In this document: positions 43,596 to 52,486 of the stretch, piece after piece
How the letters are laid out: the number at the start of each line of letters is the position of its first letter
How positions within the stretch are numbered: the first letter of the stretch is position 1
NCBI GenBank assembly: GCA_034670025.1
Contig: JAXMOE010000002.1
Coordinates: forward strand, 434,001-498,000
Source of the DNA: PGYR01 sp034670025
GTDB lineage: Bacteria > Bacteroidota > Ignavibacteria > Kapaibacteriales > UBA2268
Direction of reading: 5' to 3'
Length of the DNA stretch: 64,000 nt
Notes under the pieces: model-generated
The model's database searches: none
Seen by the model: only the letters and a program-made list of their open reading frames with translations
Told to the model about the DNA's origin: nothing
Position numbers and translations under genes: made by a program

Positions 43596-44114
43596 ATGAA
43601 TAGCAGAAATCTAAAATTAAACAGCCAAGTGCAACGGTATTTAGTCTATGGACTTTTGGCTATTGTGCTGTCATTGGTGCAATTTTCATTGCTCAACTTT
43701 GTCGAAGTGCAAGGGATTACACCTGATTTATTGCTAATATTGTGCGTTTGGATTTCAGTTAGAGAGGGGCGTTTTGCTGGTACAGTAGCTGGTTTTCTGA
43801 TTGGTCTTACGCTCGACATTGTGTCATTCGATTTGGTTGGCATTAACGCCTTTACTAAAACGATTGCTGGCTTTGTAGCCGGTTCGTTTCACAAAGAAGG
43901 AAAGGAGATGATGATACTTCACGGATTGAAGTTCTTGTTGATAGTTTTCATTTCTTCCTTTATTCACAACTTGATATATTTCTTTTTCTATATCAAGCTA
44001 AGTAATTTAACTTTCCTGTCATTTTTTATGAAATATGGGGTTGCATTCTCGTTTTATACAACGGTTTTTGCAGTTATCCCTATGTTAGTAAAAAGGAAAG
44101 AGAGAATAATATAG
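43596..44114 (+). CDS. mreD: Rod shape-determining protein MreD
   Basis: Integral membrane protein of 172 residues with five to six predicted helices, including LLAIVLSLVQFSLLNFVEV, a PDLLLILCVWISVREGRFAG segment and GFLIGLTLDIVSFDLVGINAF, the pattern conserved in MreD. The start codon follows the mreC stop with no gap. PBP2 and RodA genes, often next in this cluster, are replaced here by smc. Confidence 0.9.
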   Translation: MNSRNLKLNSQVQRYLVYGLLAIVLSLVQFSLLNFVEVQGITPDLLLILCVWISVREGRFAGTVAGFLIGLTLDIVSFDLVGINAFTKTIAGFVAGSFHKEGKEMMILHGLKFLLIVFISSFIHNLIYFFFYIKLSNLTFLSFFMKYGVAFSFYTTVFAVIPMLVKRKERII

Positions 44115-44128
44115 GACAATAATATTTT

Positions 44129-47100
44129 ATGTTTTTATCTGAATTAGAAATATCTGGATTTAAGTCATTTGCGGGCAAAACCAAGTTTAAGTTTGCAGAT
44201 GGTATCACTGCTATTGTAGGCCCCAACGGCTGCGGTAAATCGAATGTAGTCGATGCCGTAAGGTGGGTGCTCGGTGAGCAGAAAACATCTGTGCTTCGTT
44301 CCGACTCTATGGACAGCGTTATTTTCAATGGTACATCGAAGCGGAAGCCATTAGGAATGGCAGAAGTGACTATGCGATTGGAAAACAACAAGGGAGTACT
44401 TCCGAGTGAGTATGACTCTATCCAAATATCGCGTAGATTATTCCGAGACGGCAATAGTAACTACTTGCTGAACAAAACCAAATGCCGACTAAAAGACATC
44501 AACGATATGTTTATGGATACTGGTCTTGGCCCCGATTCTTACTCTGTGATTGAGCTGAAAATGGTAGAAGCCCTAATCAACGGCAAGATGGACGAACGAC
44601 GTAAGATGATAGAAGAGGCGGCTGGAGTTACCAGATACAAACAAAGAAGAAAAGAAGCTGGAAGTAAGCTGAACAAAGTTCAGGAAGATTTGGAAAGGAT
44701 AAACGATATTCTTTCTGAAGTGGAAGTGAATGTAAAGCGGTTGTCTCGCCAAGCAAAGAAAACCAAGAAATACAACGAGCTTTCGGAGCAACTAAAAGAG
44801 ATAGAAACTAGCTTACTCAAAAATGAATATGCATCTTTCAGTAGTAAGAACAGCAATGTTCGACTTGCTCTCAATGATTTGGAAAAGCAAATCGCTGATT
44901 TGGAAATGCTTTTGGAAGAGTCTGATAAAGAACTTTCTCAAACCAGAGAAGTAAAAAGCGAAGTTGACGGTGAGCTGAGCCAATTGATGAGCAAAGAAAA
45001 TGTGCTCAACAATCAGATAGCTGAATCGAATAGATTGCTGTCGGTTAATAATGAAAAAATCACCTCGCTCGATGAATCGAATACACGACTAAAAGGCGAG
45101 AACGAACGAAGCAAAGATACAATAGCAAAATTAGAATCTGAAGTTGGAGTGCTGACTGAAAAACTAAAGAGCAGGGAAGAGGACAGCAACACTCAAAAGG
45201 AATCTCTGAATGAGTTGAAAGAGCAGAAAAACAAGTACAAAAGAGAGTTAGACGAAGCGAAAGAGTTGGCTAATGCTGATATTGAGATATTGAACAAGCT
45301 CAATAATCAGATCCAATCGGCTTATTCTATTATCAATAATAATGAAAGCCGCTTTGAGAAGATAGATAAGAAGATTGATAATTATAATGACGAAATTAAC
45401 TTAAACAATTCCGAAATACAGAAGAAAGAAACTGTTGTTAGTGAGTTTGAATCAAAGATAAATACTCTAACCAAAGACGTGAAAGACAAATCTGAAGAGT
45501 TAGAGATTGTAAACTCTAAATTAGAGCAATACAATGTAGATATATCTAACTTGAATCAAGTTATTTCTGATGTAAGGAACGACATTTCGAGCAAGAAAAG
45601 CCAAGTAGAGTTCTTAGAAGCACTAACAGCTGACGATAACACTACTCAAATGCTTATGAACTCCAAAGACTGGGATAAGCCAGAGAATACATTCTTATTG
45701 GAAGAGCTAATCTCCTCAGATGAAAAGTACGCTAAGGCGGTCAGCTCTGTTCTTGGTGAGTTCAGAAGCTTGCTCGTAGTTGATACAGCAAAACAAGCGG
45801 AATCTGCTTTTGAACTATTGGAACAGAAAAAGCTTTCAAAGCGTTCGATAGTTTGTAAGGAATTGATTCCTAATGTAGATAAGGGCAGTAAGATTAGTGG
45901 TAAATCCGTAACCGATATAATTGATTGCGATGATAAGATTCGTGATTTGGTTCATTATTTATTCGGCAAAATTGCAATCGCAGAATCCAAAGAAGAAGCG
46001 TATTCGTTAGTTAGCAGTGGAGCAGATTCAGCTGTTACTGTTGATGGATTCATCGTTAACAAAAATGGTATTTTGCGTGGTGGTGGTACTAGCAAGAAAG
46101 ACACCGCTAAGCTCGGTAAGCAAAAAAGAATAAAAGAGCTAACTACAAGTATAACAAAGTTAGAAGCTCAGTTAGAGAAAGCAAGTAATGAGAAAAATGA
46201 GCTTTCTGAAAAAAGAAATGGCCTAAATCCGAATAAGATAAAGTCCGATATTAAAAAATTAGAAAATGAGTTGAAACAAGCTGATAATACTAAGATGCAA
46301 TCTGCTATGAAGATTGACTCGCTCAAGAATAATATCGAGATGTATAAAAAGAGTATTGACAGCTCTAAGAAAGAATCGGAAGACTTGCAGAATGAGAACA
46401 AAGGGTTGCAAGAAAGAATTGCTGATAATAAGCGAAAGCTAACTAATGCAGAGGCAAATAAGGAAGAGAAGCTGAAAAACCTGAATGCTGCGGAGAAGAA
46501 ATTCAGCAAATCGAACGAGGAAATGCAAGCCGCTGAGATTTTGAATATTAGAATTCAGTCTGATTATAATAATATAAAGAATGAAATTGATAGAAACAGA
46601 AATCAGATTAGCACCGAAAAACACAGATTAGAAAACAGAAAAAGCCAAGTATTAGAAAATGAGCAATCGAAAGCTAATCTGAAAGAAAGCATAGATGAGC
46701 AAAAAAAGCTATTGGATGAGAATCAAACTAAGTTAGTTCAAACCAAAAACGAAAGAGAGCAGAAGGAAGATAAGCGTAAGAAAATAGAAGAAAATCAGCT
46801 CAATTTGACTAACGAGATTAACCAGAATAGAAATAACTACACCAAGTTGCGTGACAAATTCCACAAGGAAGATATAATCAGAAGTGAGTTAGAAACTAAG
46901 ATGGAATCGCTGGAAAACAGAGCATTCGAAGCGTACGATTTGCAGTTGAAGGAACTTGACTTACAGTTAGACGAGAGCTTCCCAATACAAGAAAGGAAGC
47001 ACGAAGTTAGTGAGCTGAAGCAAAGATTGGTGAATTTGGGTAATATAAATTTCGAGGCGGTACAAGAATACGATGAGCAGAATGAGCGATTGATATTTTT

Positions 47101-47650
47101 GACAAAGCAGATAAAAGATTTGACTGAGTCGGAAAACACCCTAAAAGAAACAATAAGAGAGATTAATAAAACGGCAGAAGAGAGATTTGCTGAGACCTTC
47201 AAAAAGATAAAGGAAAACTTCTCATTACTGTTCAAAAAGCTATTCAATGACGAAGGTGTTGCTGACATAAATTTAGTGGGTGACAACCTGCTGGAGTCCA
47301 GTGTAGAGATAACAGCGAAACCTCCGGGCAAGAAACCACGTAGTATAGATATGCTCTCGGGTGGAGAAAAGACACTAACAGCTATTGCACTTCTTTTTGC
47401 AATTTATTTAGTAAAACCGTCTCCTTTTTGTATATTGGACGAAGTTGATGCACCATTAGACGATGCAAATCTGAAAAGATTCAACAAATTGATACGAGAG
47501 TTCAGTAAGAACACTCAGTTTATCATAGTTACTCACATGAAAATAACTATGGAAGAAGCCGATACACTCTATGGTATCACTCAACAAGAAGTCGGTATAT
47601 CAAAAATAGTATCTGTGAAATTACGAAAAGAACAAGAAAATAATTTATAA
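44129..47650 (+). CDS. smc: Chromosome segregation protein SMC
   Basis: Condensin ATPase of 1173 residues, near the usual 1180. The N-terminal head has Walker A GPNGCGKS (K37) and the Q-loop region VRWVLGEQK. Long coiled coils (about 170-490 and 660-1000) flank a hinge around 495-650 (SSDEKYAKAVSSVLGEFRSLLVV to GFIVNKNGILRGGG). The C-terminal head has signature LSGGEKTLTAIALLF and Walker B CILDEVDAPLDDANL. It follows mreD by 14 bases and may be transcribed with it. ScpA and ScpB are not in the window. Confidence 0.97.
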   Translation: MFLSELEISGFKSFAGKTKFKFADGITAIVGPNGCGKSNVVDAVRWVLGEQKTSVLRSDSMDSVIFNGTSKRKPLGMAEVTMRLENNKGVLPSEYDSIQISRRLFRDGNSNYLLNKTKCRLKDINDMFMDTGLGPDSYSVIELKMVEALINGKMDERRKMIEEAAGVTRYKQRRKEAGSKLNKVQEDLERINDILSEVEVNVKRLSRQAKKTKKYNELSEQLKEIETSLLKNEYASFSSKNSNVRLALNDLEKQIADLEMLLEESDKELSQTREVKSEVDGELSQLMSKENVLNNQIAESNRLLSVNNEKITSLDESNTRLKGENERSKDTIAKLESEVGVLTEKLKSREEDSNTQKESLNELKEQKNKYKRELDEAKELANADIEILNKLNNQIQSAYSIINNNESRFEKIDKKIDNYNDEINLNNSEIQKKETVVSEFESKINTLTKDVKDKSEELEIVNSKLEQYNVDISNLNQVISDVRNDISSKKSQVEFLEALTADDNTTQMLMNSKDWDKPENTFLLEELISSDEKYAKAVSSVLGEFRSLLVVDTAKQAESAFELLEQKKLSKRSIVCKELIPNVDKGSKISGKSVTDIIDCDDKIRDLVHYLFGKIAIAESKEEAYSLVSSGADSAVTVDGFIVNKNGILRGGGTSKKDTAKLGKQKRIKELTTSITKLEAQLEKASNEKNELSEKRNGLNPNKIKSDIKKLENELKQADNTKMQSAMKIDSLKNNIEMYKKSIDSSKKESEDLQNENKGLQERIADNKRKLTNAEANKEEKLKNLNAAEKKFSKSNEEMQAAEILNIRIQSDYNNIKNEIDRNRNQISTEKHRLENRKSQVLENEQSKANLKESIDEQKKLLDENQTKLVQTKNEREQKEDKRKKIEENQLNLTNEINQNRNNYTKLRDKFHKEDIIRSELETKMESLENRAFEAYDLQLKELDLQLDESFPIQERKHEVSELKQRLVNLGNINFEAVQEYDEQNERLIFLTKQIKDLTESENTLKETIREINKTAEERFAETFKKIKENFSLLFKKLFNDEGVADINLVGDNLLESSVEITAKPPGKKPRSIDMLSGGEKTLTAIALLFAIYLVKPSPFCILDEVDAPLDDANLKRFNKLIREFSKNTQFIIVTHMKITMEEADTLYGITQQEVGISKIVSVKLRKEQENNL

Positions 47651-47666
47651 TTATTCAGAGGAATAA

Positions 47667-48305
47667 ATGAAAAGAATTAGTTACTTATTTATAATAATGA
47701 TTTTGTCTGCAACTTTTGCTACTGCACAAATGCAAGACTTGTCAGAACCAGATGAGTCTGGGCAGTCTGGTCAAATGCAAGATTTGTCTGAGCCAGAAGC
47801 AAAGTTAGAGATTAAGCAAAAAGCAGATGGTTCTTTGGAAAGACCCCAAGACCACGACGAAGCAATGAAATATTTCAAAGATTCTTATAAAGATGAGTAT
47901 GAAGGTGCTTATTTCGAAGATGTGTGGAATGCCGTAGTGGAAGCAATTGGCGATCAAGGTTGTGAGCTAATGACAAAAGTACAGAAGACTAATGATGAAG
48001 GTTTCCTAAAAGGCGTTCTCAAATCTGAGTTCTGTGTATTCGTGAATGACGACACTACTTTCGATTTACTAAGGATTTACAGTGTTAAAATGCCAGTTAT
48101 CCGTGGTGGTATCTGGACTAATGGACGTATTCAATATAAGATTATATTAGAAGAGACCAATGAAGGTGAGAGCACTTCGATATTGGTAAAAGGTGAGCTT
48201 AGTGGTTCGGAAGACAATGTAACTAACGAAGTACACTTCTGGCAATCGAACGGATGGTTCGAGACTGACTTACTTTACAGAGTAAAAAACAAATTAGGAA
48301 TGTAA
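47667..48305 (+). CDS. Exported protein with duplicated MQDLSEP motif
   Basis: Protein of 212 residues with a signal peptide (cut near ATAQ). Right after the signal MQDLSEP occurs twice, separated by DESGQSGQ. The rest is a mixed domain beginning at YEGAYFEDVWNAVVEAI and continuing FDLLRIYSVKMPVIRGG, with four or five beta strands. I do not recognise the family. It is 16 bases past smc and seven before the DUF2141 gene, so all three may share a transcript. Confidence 0.75.
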   Translation: MKRISYLFIIMILSATFATAQMQDLSEPDESGQSGQMQDLSEPEAKLEIKQKADGSLERPQDHDEAMKYFKDSYKDEYEGAYFEDVWNAVVEAIGDQGCELMTKVQKTNDEGFLKGVLKSEFCVFVNDDTTFDLLRIYSVKMPVIRGGIWTNGRIQYKIILEETNEGESTSILVKGELSGSEDNVTNEVHFWQSNGWFETDLLYRVKNKLGM

Positions 48306-48311
48306 TTCAAT

Positions 48312-48758
48312 ATGAAATTATCTATTCAAAAGCTCCTCTTGTTAGGGGCTTTTCTTTTATTAGCCGCGACCTCACTCAGAGGGGAAGAGAAGAAAGCAAA
48401 GTTGATTGTAAACATAGTCAACACTGAAAGTAACACTGGTAAGATGTATGTTTATTTGTTTGATGTAGCAGAAGATTACCCCATGGAAACAGAAAATGCA
48501 CCAATGACCAAAATTGTTAGAGTAAAAAACAATAGTGGTACAGCTATTTTTGATGGAGTTGACTACGGCACCTATGCCATAGCCGTGCACCATGATATTA
48601 ATGACAATGATGAAGTAGATACTAACTTTATGGGTATTCCCAATGAGGATTTTGGAGCATCGAATAATGCCACTGGGTTTATGGGGCCACCCTCTTTTGA
48701 GGACGCTTCTTTTAGTGTAAATAAGAATGAAGTTGTGTTAGAAATAGATATGGATTGA
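48312..48758 (+). CDS. Exported DUF2141-family protein
   Basis: Exported protein of 148 residues with a signal peptide (KLLLLGAFLLLAATSLRG). The DUF2141 pattern is clear: KLIVNIVNTESNTGKMYVYLFD, then FDGVDYGTYAIAVHHDINDNDEVDTNFMGIPNEDFGAS and the end FEDASFSVNKNEVVLEIDM. The family is a small beta-sandwich of unknown function. A terminator-like hairpin lies inside its signal-peptide codons. Confidence 0.88.
   Translation: MKLSIQKLLLLGAFLLLAATSLRGEEKKAKLIVNIVNTESNTGKMYVYLFDVAEDYPMETENAPMTKIVRVKNNSGTAIFDGVDYGTYAIAVHHDINDNDEVDTNFMGIPNEDFGASNNATGFMGPPSFEDASFSVNKNEVVLEIDMD
48328..48358 (+). terminator. Terminator-like hairpin inside the DUF2141 signal-peptide coding region
   Basis: AAAAGCTCCT-cttgtt-AGGGGCTTTT (10-bp stem with one wobble), followed by CTTTTA, at codons 6-15 of the gene that starts at 48312. 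It could end part of the smc-region transcript or attenuate this gene. Confidence 0.5.
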
Positions 48759-48764
48759 ATCATT

Positions 48765-50282
48765 TTATTGCTTGATTATTTTTAAAACATAAGTTTCTCC
48801 ATCTACTCTTAATTTTACAAGAAGAAGATTATCATTTAAAGAATTAATCAAATCTATTGAGTTAATACCTTTAACTAATGAAGTATTCAGCTTACTTATA
48901 AGTTTACCATTCAAATTAAATAACGAGATAGTTGCATCTGTATAATTATTAGGACTTTTTATGTGCAATAATCTATTACTTATTGAAATTTTAAAATCAT
49001 TATTTACGTTATCATTGAGTTCTACATTTGTTAAAGGGGTCTTGGACTTATAAATAGTATGTCTTGTCGATTTAGAGTCTTCGCTGGGGGTATTTTGAAT
49101 GCCTTTTATCAACCATAGGTTATTATCAATAGGGTTAATATTAACTTTATAAACCAAATTATCCTTGTCCTTATTTGAATAAATTAATTCCCAGTTATCC
49201 CCATTGTCAAATGTTTGGTAAAAGTATTGATGAACAAAAGGGTACTCTCTATTATCGTTAGTATTATCATATTGATAATGTGAGTATCCCACTATTTGAT
49301 GAAAAGGATTTAAAATATTTGTAGTATGAAATTTCTTGTCTATTCGCTCGTAAAAATTCTCATCGTACTTTGGGTTGCTATTTATAGCTGAATCTAAATT
49401 TATTCCTAATATGTCATTATAAAAATTTCCTTCAATCAGAGTCTCTTTTGTAAATATGTCATAGGATATGCTGTTCCCAAATTCATCTTCTTCAAGTGAT
49501 AATTTATTCTCCCCTAAACATTCAAAGCATTCACCCTTACTCTCTTGTCCTAATAAGGTATATTTTTTTGACTGGTAGTCAAAAGTAAAATATTGAGTTA
49601 CACCTATATAATAATTCGGTGAGACAAAGAAATAATACTTTTCAGGGGTAATTAAACTTGGCGAAATTATCCTATGAACACTAAGCTCTCCGTTAAGATC
49701 TAGACCTTGTTTTTTCATCTCTGTAATTGGTGAAACAAGAGACCAAGTTTCTCCTTTATCAATAGAGAAGTTAAAATTACTGTAATTGCTGTAATCATAA
49801 TGATTATTATCATATAAATAGAAAACTCCAATAAAATTCTCATCACTTTGGTTTAAGTAAATTCCTTCAAATTGCTTAAGAGAATTAAAATAAAAAATTT
49901 CGTTCGTCATATTACCATTTAAGTCGAAATATTTTATTGAATTATCTTGCCATACTGGCTTTACAAAAAAACGTCCCATCTGGTGATAACCATCCCCATA
50001 AAATTCACTGATTCCAACATCTTCACCAATAAAACTAGTTAAATCATTCCAAGTTTTTCCTTCATCGTACGATTCGCTTATTACTTCTCTCCATTTGCTA
50101 TCAGTATCATTACTGTCATAAACTGAAGTTAAAAGCAGTACAGTGTCTCCTTTTAAATATATTTCGGGTCTGCTTGAAAGACCATTTTCAGGATGAATTT
50201 GATAAACTTCTTCGAATTCTAATTCAGCAGATAATAAAGGGAATGTAATAAATAATGCTATTAAGAATAGTAAAGACTTCAT
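48765..50282 (-). CDS. Secreted Asp-box protein with T9SS sorting domain
   Basis: Exported protein of 505 residues with a signal peptide (cut near LLSA). Sialidase-type Asp boxes (SxDxGxTW) are visible in SYDEGKTWNDL, SIDKGETWSLV and TFDNGDNWELI, pointing to a beta-propeller. The last 75 residues form a T9SS type A sorting domain (ISLFNLNGKLISKL, the end LLLVKLRVDGETYVLKIIKQ). No catalytic arginine triad could be placed, so a carbohydrate-binding rather than hydrolytic role is possible. It is convergent with the DUF2141 gene. Confidence 0.8.
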   Translation of the reverse strand: MKSLLFLIALFITFPLLSAELEFEEVYQIHPENGLSSRPEIYLKGDTVLLLTSVYDSNDTDSKWREVISESYDEGKTWNDLTSFIGEDVGISEFYGDGYHQMGRFFVKPVWQDNSIKYFDLNGNMTNEIFYFNSLKQFEGIYLNQSDENFIGVFYLYDNNHYDYSNYSNFNFSIDKGETWSLVSPITEMKKQGLDLNGELSVHRIISPSLITPEKYYFFVSPNYYIGVTQYFTFDYQSKKYTLLGQESKGECFECLGENKLSLEEDEFGNSISYDIFTKETLIEGNFYNDILGINLDSAINSNPKYDENFYERIDKKFHTTNILNPFHQIVGYSHYQYDNTNDNREYPFVHQYFYQTFDNGDNWELIYSNKDKDNLVYKVNINPIDNNLWLIKGIQNTPSEDSKSTRHTIYKSKTPLTNVELNDNVNNDFKISISNRLLHIKSPNNYTDATISLFNLNGKLISKLNTSLVKGINSIDLINSLNDNLLLVKLRVDGETYVLKIIKQ

Positions 50283-50376
50283 GTAATATTTCTATTATAA
50301 TTTGAGTAATAATTAAATAACTAATAAAATATAATAAAGTTACATTAAATTTACAAGTTTAAGGATGAAAATCGAA

Positions 50377-51618
50377 TTACTTTATAACTTTATTATACAG
50401 TTCATCAGAAGAGCCACAGTGCTCTTCTATATATTTTTTGTTTGCAGTTCCGAGCTCAGTAGATTTATCTATGTCGGTCAGCAGAGTAGTTAGCGTAGTC
50501 ATTAGCTCACGGTTATTGCCAATGGTTATCAATCCGCCAGATTTGACTAACTGTCTTGCATCTTCTGATCCTTTGTAATACTTATCACCACAGATAATTG
50601 GTACTCCGTATCCAGCTGGCTCGGTCACAGAGTGAACCCCTGCACCGAAAGCTCCACCTACGTAAGCTATGTCGGCATATTTGTATAGAGTGAGGAGCAG
50701 CCCAATTTTGTCGATTATTATGTCCTTGTCGCCTGTTTGCTTGTCTCCCATCTCTGAATAGAGCAGTGCACTATCAACATTGTCAGTAATTTGGCTGATT
50801 GTTTTGGTGTCTATCTCGTGGGGTGCGTATATTACTTTCAGCCTGTGGTTCTGCTTCAGTTTTTTTACTACTTCGGTTATGATTACTATGTCCTGCTTCC
50901 AACAGCTACCAACCACTAAGGTAGTGTAATCATCATCAATATCTAATAGCTCTATCTTTTCGGCATCCTGCACTTTCGATATTATTCTGTCATATCTCGT
51001 ATCGGGCAAAATTGAAATCGGAATTGGTAGATTCATGGATTCAAACTTTTTCTTGTGGTACTGGTTGACGCAGTGTATATGCGAAATCTTGCAGATTAGC
51101 ATTTTGTAAAACGCTTTTCCAATCATACTTTTACCCATAGTAGGGCTAATAGTGAAAGTAGCATTAATCAGGTGGGTTGGTGTTCCGTTTTTCATCACTT
51201 GCGATAAGAAGTTATACCACAAATCATAGCGGACTATGAACACAATATCTGGGTCTATGTGGTTGACAAACTTCTTCGCTCTTGTTCTGAAATCAATCGG
51301 TGAATAGACTTTGTAGTCGAAATGACTCTTGTTCGTAAGATTGTTGTACCCAGAAGGGGAGAAGAATGAAGCAATAATCTCTGTGTCTGGCTCATTCTTT
51401 TTTATTAATTCAACAAAGAATTTTACCTGCTCGTACTCACCCATAGACGAAGCGTGAATCAATATCCGCTTGCCTTGTTTCTTCGGAATGTCAAGATAAG
51501 AGTCTTTTTTGCTCTCGCGGTCTCTTATCTTGTCATTCGTCAGAAGCATAATCTTAGAGTAAAGCCACAGCAGTGGCAATACTAAAAAATTATATATGAG
51601 TTTGAGTACAGTTTTCAT
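50377..51618 (-). CDS. waaA: 3-deoxy-D-manno-octulosonic acid (Kdo) transferase
   Basis: Inner-membrane GT30 enzyme that adds Kdo to lipid A precursor, essential for LPS. The 413-residue protein has an N-terminal anchor (YNFLVLPLLWLYSK), the catalytic glutamate motif HASSMGEYEQV, then IVRYDLWYNFL and the CMP-Kdo binding region GGAFGAGVHSVTEPAGYGVPI. The start directly abuts the stop of the enoyl-CoA hydratase gene, so the two are one transcript. Confidence 0.95.
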   Translation of the reverse strand: MKTVLKLIYNFLVLPLLWLYSKIMLLTNDKIRDRESKKDSYLDIPKKQGKRILIHASSMGEYEQVKFFVELIKKNEPDTEIIASFFSPSGYNNLTNKSHFDYKVYSPIDFRTRAKKFVNHIDPDIVFIVRYDLWYNFLSQVMKNGTPTHLINATFTISPTMGKSMIGKAFYKMLICKISHIHCVNQYHKKKFESMNLPIPISILPDTRYDRIISKVQDAEKIELLDIDDDYTTLVVGSCWKQDIVIITEVVKKLKQNHRLKVIYAPHEIDTKTISQITDNVDSALLYSEMGDKQTGDKDIIIDKIGLLLTLYKYADIAYVGGAFGAGVHSVTEPAGYGVPIICGDKYYKGSEDARQLVKSGGLITIGNNRELMTTLTTLLTDIDKSTELGTANKKYIEEHCGSSDELYNKVIK

Positions 51619-52398
51619 TTACTCGCCAATAAAATTCGGCTTTCTTTTTTCAATAAATGCTAATGTTCCTTCCTTGAAGTCCTTAGAGCCGCAAACTTCA
51701 CCGAATTTCTTCGATTCAAATTCTAATCCTTCTTTGAGTGAAAGCTTAGTCGAAGCACGAACAGATTCTATAATTCCAGCTATTGCTATTGGGCTTTTGC
51801 TGATAATCTTAGTTATTAGTGCAGTAGCTTTTTCCATTAGCTCTTCATCTTCAAACACCTTATTCACTAAGCCAATACGCTTTGCTTCGTCAGCACCAAT
51901 CATATCGCCTGTTAAGTTCAGTTCCATCGATTTTGCAGGCCCAACCAAGCGAGTTAATCGCTGAGTGCCACCATAGCCAGGTAATATACCGAGGTTTACT
52001 TCTGGCTGACCTAACTTAGCACTTTTGCCTGCATAGCGAATATGGCAAGACATAGCAAGCTCACATCCACCACCGAGTGCAAAACCGTTGATTGCAGCCA
52101 CTACTGGTATGTTCATTGCTTCTAAGCGAGCCATAACATTGCTGCCGTGCTCCGAAAAGTGCTTACCTGAGCGTTCGTCACTTTCGTGTAGCTCTTTGAT
52201 ATCAGCACCTGCAGCAAAGGCCTTGCCTTCTCCAGTTAACAATACTGCTTTTATGTCTCTGTCCAACTCAATCGCTGTGATTGCTTGATCCAGTTCTGTA
52301 AATAGCTGATTGTTAAGAGCATTTAGCTTATCTGGTCTGTTTAGGGTTATTAATGCGTAACCTTCTTTTTTCTCATATCTAATTGTCGTAAATTCCAC
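51619..52398 (-). CDS. Enoyl-CoA hydratase/isomerase
   Basis: Crotonase-fold enzyme of 259 residues hydrating 2-enoyl-CoA. The oxyanion-hole segments are AFAAGADIKEL and NGFALGGGCELAMSCHIRYA, and the two catalytic glutamates lie in GGGCELA and LGQPEVNLGILPGYGGTQRL. It could act in fatty-acid or short-chain CoA metabolism together with the thiolase at 1.6 kb, but the two are far apart. It abuts waaA, which is an operon without an obvious metabolic link. Confidence 0.93.
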   Translation of the reverse strand: MEFTTIRYEKKEGYALITLNRPDKLNALNNQLFTELDQAITAIELDRDIKAVLLTGEGKAFAAGADIKELHESDERSGKHFSEHGSNVMARLEAMNIPVVAAINGFALGGGCELAMSCHIRYAGKSAKLGQPEVNLGILPGYGGTQRLTRLVGPAKSMELNLTGDMIGADEAKRIGLVNKVFEDEELMEKATALITKIISKSPIAIAGIIESVRASTKLSLKEGLEFESKKFGEVCGSKDFKEGTLAFIEKRKPNFIGE

Positions 52399-52486
52399 TT
52401 TGTATTCCGATTAAAATGCAACATAATTATCGTCTAATTTAACAAAATCTATCATTCTTATTAGAATTTACTCATATATATTTTTA

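Noticed and set aside
46168..46509. Minus-strand frame of 113 codons opposite smc
   Set aside because: It is a Phe/Ser-rich shadow of the Lys/Glu-rich SMC coiled coil with no independent support.
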